NCBI GenBank assembly: GCA_030710605.1
Contig: CP092863.1
Coordinates: 138,354,994 to 138,418,993, forward strand
Source of the DNA: Cordylochernes scorpioides
Taxonomy: Eukaryota; Arthropoda; Arachnida; Pseudoscorpiones; Chernetidae
Direction of reading: 5' to 3'
DNA: 64,000 nucleotides
In this document: piece by piece, positions 54,080-64,000 of the stretch
How the letters are laid out: each line of letters starts with the position of its first letter
Numbering within the stretch: the first letter of the stretch is position 1
Notes under the pieces: model-generated
Seen by the model: the letters and a program-made list of their open reading frames with translations, nothing else
What the model was told of the DNA's origin: nothing
Database searches by the model: none
Program-made: the position numbers and the translations under genes

Positions 54080-55075
54080 CTATTGGTTTTTATTTACAGA
54101 ATCAAGATGCAATTGAGTCAATTCTTTAAATTCATTAAATAATTGCTTACAATATATAATATTTCTTTCTTGTGTGAACCAAGTTTGTATAAAATGTTGG
54201 GTAGCAGGATCTGATATAGAAATCATCCATTTGAGGAGCTCAATAATCGCCTGGGTGTTGGTTTGTGGAAAGAAATCCTGCCATTCCCCTCTAGTGATGA
54301 TGTGACGGTAGTCTACAGTAGATACTTCAAGTCTAGAGAAGTAGACACAATGGTCTACAATAGCCCGTGACTCGGATAATCCCACAATAGTGACCTTGTA
54401 GCCTGTAGGAACGATGCGGAAAGTTTTACGATTAACGACGAAGATCTGCTGTTCGTTACAAGGTACTAGGACAACATTATGACTATGCAAATTACGATGT
54501 TCAAACTGTAAGTCATTTTCAGAAGCCGCTAGCGCAAGAGTTAACTGGAATACAATATCGGTGATATCAGCGAAAGACAAAGATGTACATCTTTCTAGGG
54601 GTATTCCAGCATATTCAAGTTGGATCACCAAGAACCATTTCTGGAACCTGATATCTTCCCTAGTATCTAGTTCATAATCACAGATCATATGGAAACCATT
54701 AATTTTACAGAAGGCCGAAGTCCTGTTAACAGATCCCTGTCTCAAATTCGACAATTGCCTGGCCAACAACATCTCACCAATCAATTTCTGCAAACGTCCC
54801 GAGTATTCATTAGCGATATCGATTATTTTATATACATCGAGACCCAATCTGTATAACTTGTGTCTACCCATTGAAATAGGCTTCAGATTTTCAAATTGCT
54901 CATCAAATAGGTTTCCAAATGATCCTGTAAATATGCAAAGTTTCATTAAGTAATTAAAATCATCTTCATTCTTGGTTGAAATGTTTAAAATGGTCGTTTG
55001 GCTCTCATTTCTTTCTTTCTTTTTTTCATATTCTTTCTCTTCACCATCTTCATCGTTGTATTTTCTTTTCAACAT
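54080..55075 (-). CDS. Haspin-like pseudokinase, copy 2
   Basis: 331 residues from ATG 55075, no introns and no indels relative to copy 1. Seven residues differ (F/L, Q/N, S/R, T/I, C/V, S/C, L/F). The same degenerate sites are present: HRN for HRD and VGL for the haspin DYT motif, with the lysine and alpha-C glutamate kept. By eye I count about 9 replacement and 11 silent nucleotide differences, pointing to protein-level constraint. The same LTR relic lies upstream. The 3' flank carries a copied fragment of its own coding region. Confidence 0.8.
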   Translation of the reverse strand: MLKRKYNDEDGEEKEYEKKKERNESQTTILNISTKNEDDFNYLMKLCIFTGSFGNLFDEQFENLKPISMGRHKLYRLGLDVYKIIDIANEYSGRLQKLIGEMLLARQLSNLRQGSVNRTSAFCKINGFHMICDYELDTREDIRFQKWFLVIQLEYAGIPLERCTSLSFADITDIVFQLTLALAASENDLQFEHRNLHSHNVVLVPCNEQQIFVVNRKTFRIVPTGYKVTIVGLSESRAIVDHCVYFSRLEVSTVDYRHIITRGEWQDFFPQTNTQAIIELLKWMISISDPATQHFIQTWFTQERNIIYCKQLFNEFKELTQLHLDSVNKNQ

Positions 55076-55145
55076 ATCAAACAAACGTTTATCTATTTAA
55101 AAAGAGGAATATTTGTGAAAAATATTTGTAAAAATTAATATATAT

Positions 55146-55225
55146 TGTAGCGTAGAAATCAAGTCTTTGTATATCTGAAGATGTGAAAGTATTTATTAAC
55201 GTCACGGCGACTAGTCGACAATTGA
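55146..55225 (-). mobile_element. Gypsy LTR relic upstream of kinase copy 2
   Basis: Copy of 4757-4835, same spacing to the ATG. Confidence 0.7.
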
Positions 55226-55351
55226 GAGAGAAAATATACAAATTAATAGCTATAAATAAAAAACAAGAATAAAAAAAAAGAAAATAGTAATTTTTGTAAA
55301 TTAGTACATTATTATTTTACATAATTAATTCTGCTATTGTCTGATATCTAG

Positions 55352-55872
55352 AACCACTCACGCACGGCAACCCTAGACGCATGGACGGAGGTTTATTGCC
55401 GGGACCACTCCAACAGACACCTGAGGAGAATAGCCCATACTCCAGACCGGCTGCTCTAATTCCTCCCTAAGGTCTTCCTGGAGAAGTCACCACCACCTTA
55501 CTTACAGGACATGGTCATGTTCGGGCAGACTTGGTTCTCTGGCGTCCTGGGGAAGACCCAACTTGCCCACATTGTATGGAGGAACAACAGACTGTGGACC
55601 ACCTTCTATTCAGATGCCCTGCTTTCATGCGACACAGAATGCAGACAGCCCTGCTGCTTGGGAAGACCTCCTTCGACCCAGTCTCGTTGGCTGGACTCCC
55701 GGGTTCTCTGCAGGTATGGAACTTCCAGACCAGCTGGTTCGGCTCTGCAATTGGCTCTATGTAAATATAATCTAGAGTAACTGGTTTCTACTAGTTAGCT
55801 GGACAGCCCGGGCAGTTGGCGTTTCTTGCGCTCCAGGGGCCTGGGTTATCTTTATTTCTCTCTATTTCTTGC
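55352..55872 (+). mobile_element. 5'-truncated LINE (family 1)
   Basis: Copy of 4960-5481 with the same TCTGATATCTAG repeats (55340-55351, 55873-55884). The zinc-knuckle frame (CPHCMEEQQTVDHLLFRC) is still open. Confidence 0.75.
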
Positions 55873-55884
55873 TCTGATATCTAG

Positions 55885-56184
55885 CAAGCGTCTTAAACAT
55901 TATTTGATGCACTGTGTATGTAAAATAAATAATTGGTACATTCGTTGTCTGGAGTTGTCCGCAATCACGAACATAATTCAATGGAAAGGGCAATTTTTGC
56001 GATGACAACTGTTTATTTTTTTAAAGGTATTCGCTAAGGGAGGTTTTACTTTATATCAATAAAGAATAATAAATTAATTGATGAAGATGATATTGGATAA
56101 TTACGCTTTAGTTTTGGCAATTTGTGTATATTGGAAGTGTGTTTTTTTTAATGCCGCAATCTTGACATTTATTATAACATTATA
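55885..56184. other. AT-rich spacer
   Basis: Copy of 5494-5795; nothing recognised. Confidence 0.45.
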
Positions 56185-57491
56185 CAAGGTATGTCCCATA
56201 AGTTCCCGGACTGGGTCCATAAAAAAAAATAAATAAATGAAAAATGTAAATGAATTTGACTGTTTATTATGGAAAAAATATCTGGCTACACGGTGGTACC
56301 AATATCGAGGCGGTACTTGCGCGCGCGCCAAGGTTATTCTAATTTATTTAAAGGTCACACCTAGCGCTGCGGCGATTTTACGATGGAACAAAAATTGAAG
56401 CAGAGGATTTGCATAGAATTTTGTGTGAAACTTCAAATATCAGCAACCGAAACTTTTGAAATGCTTAATAAAGCATTCCCCAATGACGCCCCAAAGAGAA
56501 CAACTGTTTTTGAATGGCATTCTAGATTTAAAGCTGGCAGAATTTCCATTGAAGATGATCCTCGTCAAGGACGCCCAAAATTTCAAAGGACTGATGAAAA
56601 TGTGCAAAAAATCACCGATTTGATAAAAGAAAATCCTCGAACCACTTTGCTGGAGCTAGAGCAAGACACAGGCATCTCTAAAACAACGATTGGAAGGATC
56701 GTAACCGAAGATTTGAAGCTCAAAAAAGACTCCTGCAAAATTCATCCCAAGATTCCTCACCAATGAGCAAAACCTGTGTCGGCTTGCAACCTGTGAGGAC
56801 ATGATGGAAATGACAAGAACGGATCCAGAATGGAAAGACAAGATAATCACAGGCGACGAGACATGGGTCTATGGCTATGACCCTGAAACCAAACCTCAAC
56901 TGCCGAGTGGAGAGGTTAGGGTGAGCCTAGACCCAAAAAATCCAGAAACAAGGTGTTGCTGGTCGCTTTTTCGGATAACAAGGGCATTGTTCATCACGAG
57001 TATCTTCCTGCAGGCCAAACAGTTATTAAGGAAATGTATTTGGGCATTCTTCGCCGTCTAAGGGAAGCAATTCGAAAAAAAGGCCAGAAAATGGACTAAT
57101 GGTGGCTGGATCCTACACCATGACAATGCTCGCCCTCACACAGCGCACTTGATGACTAGCTTTTTGGCGAAAAACGGGACACAAATCCTACTTCAACCAC
57201 CCTATTTCCCAGACATCGCACCAAATGACTTTTTCCTGTTCCCCAAACTTAAAGCAGTTCTAAAAGGAAGACATTTTGACACCAGGGGTGACATAATAGA
57301 AAAATCGCCGTTAGCATTGAAGACCATTCCAAAAGAGGCTTAAAAAACTGTTTCGACAATTGGGAGAAACGATGGCGCTGGTGCGTTGAAGCAAGGGGGG
57401 ATTACTTTGAAAAGTTTTAATAAAAAATTTTTAAAAAATCTTACCTTTTTTTTTTATGGACCCAGTCCGGGAACTTATGGGACATACCTTG
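56185..57491 (+). mobile_element. Mariner element B (DD34D)
   Basis: 1307 bp. Perfect inverted ends of about 38 bp beginning CAAGGTATGTCCCATAAG, with TA at 56183-56184 and 57492-57493. Copy 1 holds the empty TA site. Unrelated in its ends to mariner A. Confidence 0.93.
56383..57420 (+). pseudogene. Mariner B transposase, frameshifted
   Basis: Intact for 127 codons (HTH region with FEWHSRFKAGRISIEDDPRQ), then shifted in an A-run near 56740 and again near 56900 and 57060-57110. Catalytic residues are still visible: D in GDETWVYGYD, D in HHDNARPH, D in PDIAPNDFFLFP, with 34 residues between the last two. The last codons read DYFEKF before TAA at 57418. Perfect ends with broken coding suggest a recent non-autonomous copy or sequence error. 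Confidence 0.88.
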
Positions 57492-57493
57492 TA

Positions 57494-57945
57494 TAATCAA
57501 CAACATTATTTCAATTATTATTATAACATTATTAGAATCAAGAGAGATCTAGATATTGTTTAAGGAGAAGATGCGTAGAAACCAGAACTTGAATTAACAG
57601 AGTGAATAAGAAATTAAGCCAATCATGATACATAAGCAAATAATATATTGGATATTCTATTGGAAGTGTTGTCTTGATGTTGCCTATAAACTCTAGATGT
57701 TTGAAAGCTATTCCGTTTTAAATCCATCCCTAAAGGTTCTTCCTTAGTTCGAGACTCTTGTCAGAGAAGCTTTATCTCAAATTATAGAAATGACTTGCAA
57801 AGAGTATCGTTTTATTAAGGTCTATAGCTTTCAATCTTTTCTGAGTTAAAGAAGGTATCTTCGACTGGCTTAAACTACTCCAATATGATATTCATATTCG
57901 TGAGATAGAGTAGAGAACCTATATGAGCAAACATCTCTCAACAAA
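57494..57945. other. Spacer
   Basis: Copy of 5800-5940 and 7261-7567; includes the empty site of mariner A near 57650. Confidence 0.5.
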
Positions 57946-58650
57946 TGTTCTACTGTATATGTTATGGGGAAACTGTACATAAATACGACTATTTACAATT
58001 AGATACAATCAAGGAAACTTCCCCCAACGCCGAAGACTCCTCTTCTAGGAGATCAGGGAGTCTTCATTTTCTTCCCTCACTGATCAAGGCTCGGGAAGAG
58101 CTTGTAAATGAATGTCTTGGTTGACGCTGCTTCCCTGCATAAAAAAAAAAGAAACATAATATATCAGCAATTCCTTTAGCATAAGACGAAAAGTCTTGAT
58201 AAAGGCTCTTTTTATGATGATGGTACTTATATCAAGTACGTCATGATAATCATGGTGGCTAGTTAGCGACTGCTTTTACTGTAAGTGCACCACATACCTA
58301 CACATGTTGAAAGCAGTTCGACTTTTGTTGACTCATCGCTAGATTTCCTATTATCAATGATCTGCTCTCTGGAAAGAGTAGATCTCTTTACAAAGGATCA
58401 TCCAGCGACCATCTGACCTACAGGGCTACTGGCTCTTCGGACAAGGGATGGATAACGATGCCCTTCTCGCGTCAACCAAGACGTCCATTTACAAGGTCTT
58501 CCCGAGCCTTGATCAGTGAGGGAAGAAAATGAAGACTCCCTGATCGTCTAGAAGAGGAATCTTCGGCGTTGGGGAAGTCTCCTTGATTGTATCTAATTGT
58601 AAATAGTCGTGTTTATGTATAGATGCCCCCATAACATATACAGTAGAACC
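57946..58650. repeat. Long inverted repeat of LINE tails
   Basis: Copy of 7568-8262; arms at about 57946-58130 and 58478-58650. Confidence 0.7.
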
Positions 58651-59210
58651 TTTCTGTAAAAGACAACACCTAGTTGCAGAGCCAAAGTATCCTTTAGGGA
58701 GAGATGTCCTCTTACCAGAGAGTTGCTACAGTAGAACTACCTCCCTGTAAAGAACAACACCTAGTTACAGAGCCAAAGTGTCCTTTAGGGAGAGGTATCC
58801 ACTTACCAGAGAGTTGCTAAAAAGTAAAAATGCTCATTTTGCCAATGAAAACTGTCCTTTGTAGAGAGTTGTCTTCTAGCTTGAGTGTTCTCTCATGGAG
58901 GTTCTACTGTATTGGTGATGAAAACTGTCCTTTGTAGAGAGTTGTCATCTAGCGCGAGTGTCCTCTCACGGATGTGCTCTACTGTATTGGTGATGGAAAC
59001 TGTCCTTTGTAGAGAGTTGTCTTCTAGCGTGCGTGTTCTGTCATGGAGGTTCTACTGTATTGGTGATTAAAACTGTCCTTTGTAGAGAGGTGTCCTCTTA
59101 CAGGAGAGTCGCAAAATAGTAAAAAATAACAATTTGCCATTGAAAACTGTCCTTTGTATGTATAGAGGTGTCATCTAGCGCGATTGTCCTCTCACGGAGG
59201 TTAAAATATT
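58639..59210. mobile_element. MITE family P with extra terminal modules
   Basis: Two left modules 91 bp apart (58640, 58731) and at least three right modules of about 65 bp (GAGGTTCTACTGTATTGGTGAT type) at 58905-59070. Copy 1 has fewer, so module number changed after the copies split. Confidence 0.75.
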
Positions 59211-59829
59211 GTTTTAAAATCTACAATTTGTCTCTGCAACTAGGTATCGCTTAGAGAAATATTTTACCGTATTACTGGGCTAGTTTAAAATCCCTTTTTA
59301 ACCCGAAATCCCTCGCATGTTATAAAACTTGAATATACTAACCCTCGCTATATATAAATTTTAGCTAGTTATCCCCTATAGTTTATTAGCGTCATATCAG
59401 TCAATAAACTACTAATGTACCCTCAACCAATCAAATTGAAATTCCAGGCGCTGACTCAAGAATGCAGACGATGTTGTTAAGTCCGCCAGAATTCGCGCTC
59501 TCCATTGGGGTCGTCAACTTGTTGGCCTACTTGGCATTAATTGATATTTACGTTGATAGATGGCGCCACTGACCCGCCAGCGCATTAAATTAAACCATTA
59601 TTAAGATCACTTCAGCCTCTTGGTGGCAATTTAGTTAGGTCACAGCACTCCTTCATATTTTTCATCGTTGCTGGTAATTGGCAAAATATGCAAAGAAGAA
59701 GATCTTTACCAATATGCATATTAGGTACCATTAATATAGTGTCATCTGTATGTTTAATAAATCGATGCGTTCGAGATGTTGCGCGCCATCTGTTATGAGA
59801 AATTGAAACTATTCTAGACGCGTATGATT
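59211..59829. other. Unique-looking stretch (copy of 9118-9796)
   Basis: No gene. The two copies differ by small indels, such as an extra GCCACT near 59570. Confidence 0.4.
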
Positions 59830-60190
59830 CTTTTCTTCTTCTTTCTTATCTCCACTCAATCATATTAGGGTATCAGATGGTGTCTGTTGACAACCATCAT
59901 GATTGGGCGAAGTAGAATGCGTCTGCCTTTGTCATTAAGACTGAGAGCACTACTCAGTGGCAGGCCGACTTAGCTCTAAAATAAATGGCCGCCTCTGACA
60001 TGAGGAACAGACGCCATATGCAGCCACTCCTAACATGGAGTACAAACGCTGCTCATCCTGTATCCCTGGATTAGGAGTTCTTACAGGGTACTATCAGCCG
60101 GGCCAGCTGAGCCCAGGTTTTTTAGTGAGCTTGTTACTGCTCCCCCTCCTCCTTTTTCATTCGGGCTTGGGACCGGCAAAGGCGGAGTTA
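59830..60190 (-). mobile_element. LINE family 2 tail plus unknown repeat (copy of 9797-10157)
   Basis: Nearly identical to copy 1; nothing further can be assigned. Confidence 0.45.
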
Positions 60191-61460
60191 TGATTATTTT
60201 AAAAGAATTGTATTACAGCGGTATGGTAGATTAAACTGGCGATTGGGGACGAAATGGCTATTACATCATACTATTTAAAACAGTGATTTTTCTTTATTAA
60301 ATTCTGTTTGATTAGCTTTAACACAAGCCTAATTTAATAAAATAAAACTAATCGTTTTAAATAGGGTTGAAGCCTTGGTATTTTGGTCTTCGTTTACTTG
60401 ATAAACTCTAATTGAGATTTATTTTGATATATTGGATTTTGATGAATAAATATTCATATTAAAAATGATATTGTTATTATTAATGTATTTAATAAATAGA
60501 TTGCTTTCATTTCTGATATATCAATCACAGAATGTCGTTCGTTGATCATTTTCCTTTTTATCGCCTAATATATACAGATGAATAATCTGTACCTTGTATG
60601 GCTTGATTTAATTTTAGGATTATGGCAATCCTACCCGTGCCCTCTTGCAAAGACCGGAGGGGCCACCTCTAATCCACCAACTCGCCATGTGTAAATAGCC
60701 AGGACATGGTGACTCGACAACGGTAAACTAAGACGAAATAAATAAAATAGATCCTAATCAAAATAAAATTTTGTAGCACCGCCTCTACAATCCTCACAAG
60801 TCACATATTTGTTAAAGCCGACGCTGCAAAAATATCAAAAGACGACCTTACATTGTCACCAGGAAGACCAAACTGTCGCCCACCACAGATGTCCATAGGT
60901 TCCAAACAGCCCTTCTAGGTATATTTACTTCTGTACAGAACCAAGTACATCTGATAAACTGGATGTCCAGCATTAGATGTGTCAACCCGGATAATTGGTG
61001 GTGACTTTAGTACGTGGTGACTCCAGGAATCTGGGTTGTTACATCAAGAGAATTTGTAATTAAAACGACATAATTCCCTTGTTAACTTCTTTTCCGTGGT
61101 TTAGGTCACATGTTCAATGTTTATTGCGCCATGTGACAATCGAGGTCTCCCAGTGTACAGTTTTATGTTTGTGTTCACGGTCTGACGAAAGTACGGAAAT
61201 AGACTGTTTATACCATTCCTCCATCAACTTTCCGCAGGCTTATGTATGAATGTATCATATGTAAATATTCTCGTTTTAATTTTATTTACTTTATTTTTGT
61301 TTTCCCCAGACTTATCATACCAATCCGGGTATAAGACTAATTGTATTAATTAGGTTTCCCTTTATATATCATTAGCATTATTATCATTGAATGAAAGTCA
61401 GTTATCTTTTAAAACTAGTTTTTCTTGGCGCAGATATCGTGATGAATCCATTTATAAGAC
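60191..61460. other. AT-rich non-coding stretch (copy of 10158-11430)
   Basis: No gene; indels between copies. Confidence 0.5.
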
Positions 61461-61677
61461 TGTACACTCATGGACAAAACTTAAGGAATTGGAAAGTCTT
61501 TGATATCGTCGGTCGTCTAATTTTTTTTTTTTAAGGAGACAGAGACAATTTTGTTCACACTTCGTTATCTCGTGTGTCTTCAATAAAGGTCACTGTAATA
61601 TCTTTCAGAGTTATTGTCAGAATCCCGATATACATGCTAAAAGGTACAACTTTCTTAAAGTTTGTCCATGAGTACAT
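61461..61677. mobile_element. MITE, TIR CACTCATGGACAAAAC
   Basis: Copy of 11432-11643. Confidence 0.7.
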
Positions 61678-62075
61678 GTCTTACTAAAGGATTTTGTATC
61701 TATATACCAGTAATTTCCATCATTATATTTCCTATAAAGTTATATGATAAACTATCATGACTGGTATTGTTCGCAGATTTCGAAATATAAATGTGTCCAA
61801 TCTTTTTTTTTTTTTTGGTCCATCCTGTACATAGAGTAGGTGAAGTCAGTACAAATCGGATGTTGTCCATCTTCTAAGAAGTTAAAGAGAATTATTAGAA
61901 AAAATCCATTGTATCAACATTAAGGTTAAAATATCAGGCTCCATGTATAAGTTTCTTTTTAAATTACAATTCGAAAGATAACCTTTTGTATTAAGGTGAA
62001 AAACATAAAATTTGTAACTGTTATGTACTCTTCTACACCTAATATTCAATAATCTTAGGTGGTGTAGTTTCGATT
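61678..62075. other. Right end of copy 2 up to copia
   Basis: Matches 11650-12048 except for an 18-bp loss near 61909. CGATT at 62071-62075 (CTATT in copy 1) is the likely 5-bp target duplication. Confidence 0.5.
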
Positions 62076-62277
62076 TGTTGGAATAGCGATCCACGGACCC
62101 TCTGCGGGGAGCATTGAGGGATCGACCAATCAACGGCCGCGGCGGGCGCTGCGGTCGACGTCAAGATATTTAGTCTTTGTCCCTCGCCTTCCTATATAGA
62201 CTTGCCTTTAAAATGTTGCTACTTTAACAGTTAATAAATAATCCTTTTATTCCTTGATTCAATCTCAAACTTCAACA
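62076..62277 (+). repeat. Copia 5' LTR
   Basis: About 202 bp, TGTTGGAATAG...TTCAACA. A TATA box CTATATAG lies at about 62192 and AATAAATAAT at about 62232. Confidence 0.85.
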
Positions 62278-62308
62278 GGTTATGGGCCCAGCACGCTTCC
62301 ACTGCGCC
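62278..62308 (+). other. Copia primer-binding site for half initiator tRNA-Met
   Basis: Starting directly after the LTR, GGTTATGGGCCCAGC and the following 16 bases are complementary to the internal (5' half to anticodon loop) region of initiator tRNA-Met as I recall it in insects. Copia-type elements use a cleaved half tRNA as primer. Confidence 0.8.
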
Positions 62309-62424
62309 TAAAAGGATTAACCGCCAGCAGTGAGTAAGCCTTTGTTTTGCTCGAAGTTTAGGCGTCAACCGCCAACCATAACCCTAGTTTCTTTTTGTCG
62401 TTGGCCGATTCCAAGACAAAGAAG

Positions 62425-63583
62425 ATGAGCGAAGATTGTCTTTCAAGGATTAAAGTTTTTAATGGTGAAAACTTTTCACTATGGAAATTCCAATTCAGGC
62501 TTCTTATGGAACAACAAAATTACTAGAATTATTGGAAGGCTTAGAAATAAAGCCGAATGTTGTTTCCTCCGACAGTAACTCTGAAAGTTCACTACAGAAT
62601 TGGAAATCAAAGGACGTTAAGGCAAGGATGTTGTTATCACAGGCAATCGAATTAAAGTTTCTTCAGCCCTGATGAACTGTACTTCCGCTTCACAAATGTG
62701 GCAGAAATTACTTGCTATTCATGAACAAAAATCCGAATTTACTATTGGCCTACTTTGGCAACAATTCTTCGATGCACGATTGACATCGGAAACAATAAGT
62801 GATTACATAGCAAAAATTGAAAATATTTCTGCACAAATTTCACAAATGGGCGGAACCATAACGGAAGATCAAAAGGTAGCAAAAATTTTAAATACTTTGC
62901 CTTCGAGTATGCGCTACTTTGTTGCAGCGTGGGAATCGTTAGATCCGAAAGCTCAAACTCTTAACAATTTAACTGCAAGACTTTTGATTGAAGAAACAAG
63001 GAATCAACAAAGCGGTTCTTCTAAACAAGATGAGGCCTTATTACACAGGCAAGCACGAACGAAGCCTAAAGATACACAACGTTCTTTTCAAGATGCCAAG
63101 AAGAACACTAAATGCCACTATTGTCACAAAATTGGACATTGGAGCCGCGAATGTAGAAAAAGATTAGCTAATGAGAAAAATAAATCCAAAAATCTTCATG
63201 ATTCAAAAGGAAGTTCAAGTGATTATGGACTTATTTTGTGCGATAATCAAGTAGAGCCCAATGATATTTGGTATGCTGACAGCGGTGCAAGCTGCAGCAT
63301 GACATTTCGACGAGAGTGGTTCAAGACCTACACGCCGTTCACCAGTGATCATCCAATCTACTTGGGAGACAACTCGACACTACTTGCAGAAGGCATGGGA
63401 GACATCGAGATTCAAGCCTACGTCGACGGTGGATGGTACAATACGTACATAAGAAATGTGCTCTACTCGCCGCAACTAAAGAAAAATTTGTATAGCCTTT
63501 CTACGTCCACAAGAAGAGGATTCAACGTCATTATCAAACATGACAAGCTACAGATCTTCATGGATAATGACCTAAAAGCGTAG
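62425..63583 (+). pseudogene. Copia gag and protease, frameshifted
   Basis: Starts MSEDCLSRIKVFNGENFSLW (ATG 62425), then a stop at 62524 caused by a shift; continues in a second frame to 62672 and a third of 303 codons. The gag-type region (UBN2-like) is followed by the knuckle CHYCHKIGHWSREC and the aspartic protease motif IWYADSGASCSMT. The N-terminal length fits copia gag. Particle and maturation functions are inferred from the family. Confidence 0.87.
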
Positions 63584-64000
63584 GAGTGCGTCATGACGAC
63601 CTCTACAGGATGCTCTTCAAGGTTACGTCATCATCACAAGGATACATCACCAGCGAGAACAAGCTTCAGTTGTGGCACGAGAGACTTGCGCATCTTCCAG
63701 TTGCTACACTTCGAGAGATGGCGACCAAAGGATTGGTGGATGGTCTGCAGCCCTCAAGATTTAGAGGGAGAATTTTTCTTCTGTGAAGGATGCCAACTTG
63801 GAAAAGCCCATAGAAAGTCGTGCTATCCCTCAGATGGCAAAAACTACCAGCTAGGTGAGTTTATTTATGCTGATATTTGTGGCCCAATGCAGACTCAATC
63901 ATTAAGTAAATATCTGTATTTCTGCTTATTTAAAGATTACTTTAGTGGTTATCGCCATATTTATTTTATTAAAAACAAATCAGATGTGCTAGATATATTC
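63584..64000 (+). pseudogene. Copia integrase N-terminus, cut by window end
   Basis: A pre-integrase HHCC module (LQLWHERLAHLP ... CEGCQLGKAHRK, with a shift near 63770), then the integrase core start (FIYADICGPMQ, DYFSGYRHIYFIK). The rest of pol lies beyond 64000. Confidence 0.85.

Larger units (their letters stand above)
50222..62071. repeat. Segmental duplication, copy 2
   Basis: Collinear with 1-12048. Differences include mariner B at a site empty in copy 1, no mariner A, no LINE at the 8461 site, a 147-bp insertion at 53835 and extra MITE modules near 58700-59050. At 62071 the match stops at the copia LTR, so the segment may resume past the window. Confidence 0.93.
62076..64000 (+). mobile_element. 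Ty1/copia retrotransposon, 5' part
   Basis: 5' LTR, half-tRNA primer site, gag, protease and the start of integrase in the Ty1/copia order. It runs off the window. At least four frame changes occur in the visible coding part. Confidence 0.92.

Overview
This is repeat-dominated, AT-rich nuclear DNA from an animal, most likely an arthropod and plausibly a chelicerate. The arthropod call rests on several things. There are Ty3/gypsy, Ty1/copia, mariner, Helitron and non-LTR families typical of such genomes. A copia primer-binding site matches the internal part of an insect-type initiator tRNA-Met. The LINE tails end in zinc-knuckle domains that I associate with arachnid elements. The species cannot be named from the sequence. 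No bacterial genes, operons, CRISPR array or functional tRNA/rRNA genes are seen.

Layout. Bases 1-12048 and 50222-62071 are two direct copies of one segment of about 12 kb. Each copy carries a Helitron array, a small hammerhead-ribozyme element, several MITEs, an intact intronless haspin-like kinase gene on the minus strand, and a 5'-truncated LINE with clear target-site duplications. The copies have diverged: each has its own mariner (5941-7260; 56185-57491), copy 1 has an extra LINE tail, and copy 2 has a 147-bp duplicated gene fragment and a copia element at its right edge. A 100-N scaffold gap (13766-13865) lies between them, so the pair may be a true duplication or two haplotypes placed in tandem.

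The middle (12-41.5 kb) is a mosaic of nested non-autonomous repeats: tRNA-derived SINEs, a pogo/Tc-like MITE family (TIR CAGTAGAACCTCC) that has grown into 91-bp tandem arrays at two sites, a second MITE (TIR CACTCATGGACAAAAC), foldback elements, LINE 3' tails with 12-bp target duplications, a 212-bp satellite carrying the 5' end of U2 snRNA, and hammerhead elements. Between 41.7 and 50.4 kb lie a pol-deleted gag-only gypsy element (minus), a Helitron (minus), a full-length gypsy element with essentially identical LTRs (plus) and a second Helitron (plus). The window ends inside a copia element that starts at 62076.

Most notable content: (1) retrozyme-like elements with perfect hammerhead cores, palindromic (dimer-type) stem III and a repeat spacing of 342 bp in two divergent subfamilies; (2) duplicated haspin-like genes that have lost catalytic residues yet stay open and show mostly silent changes; (3) MITE-derived tandem arrays; (4) a U2-tagged satellite. 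The only host genes I can support are the haspin-like pair; two very short candidate first exons are listed at low confidence.
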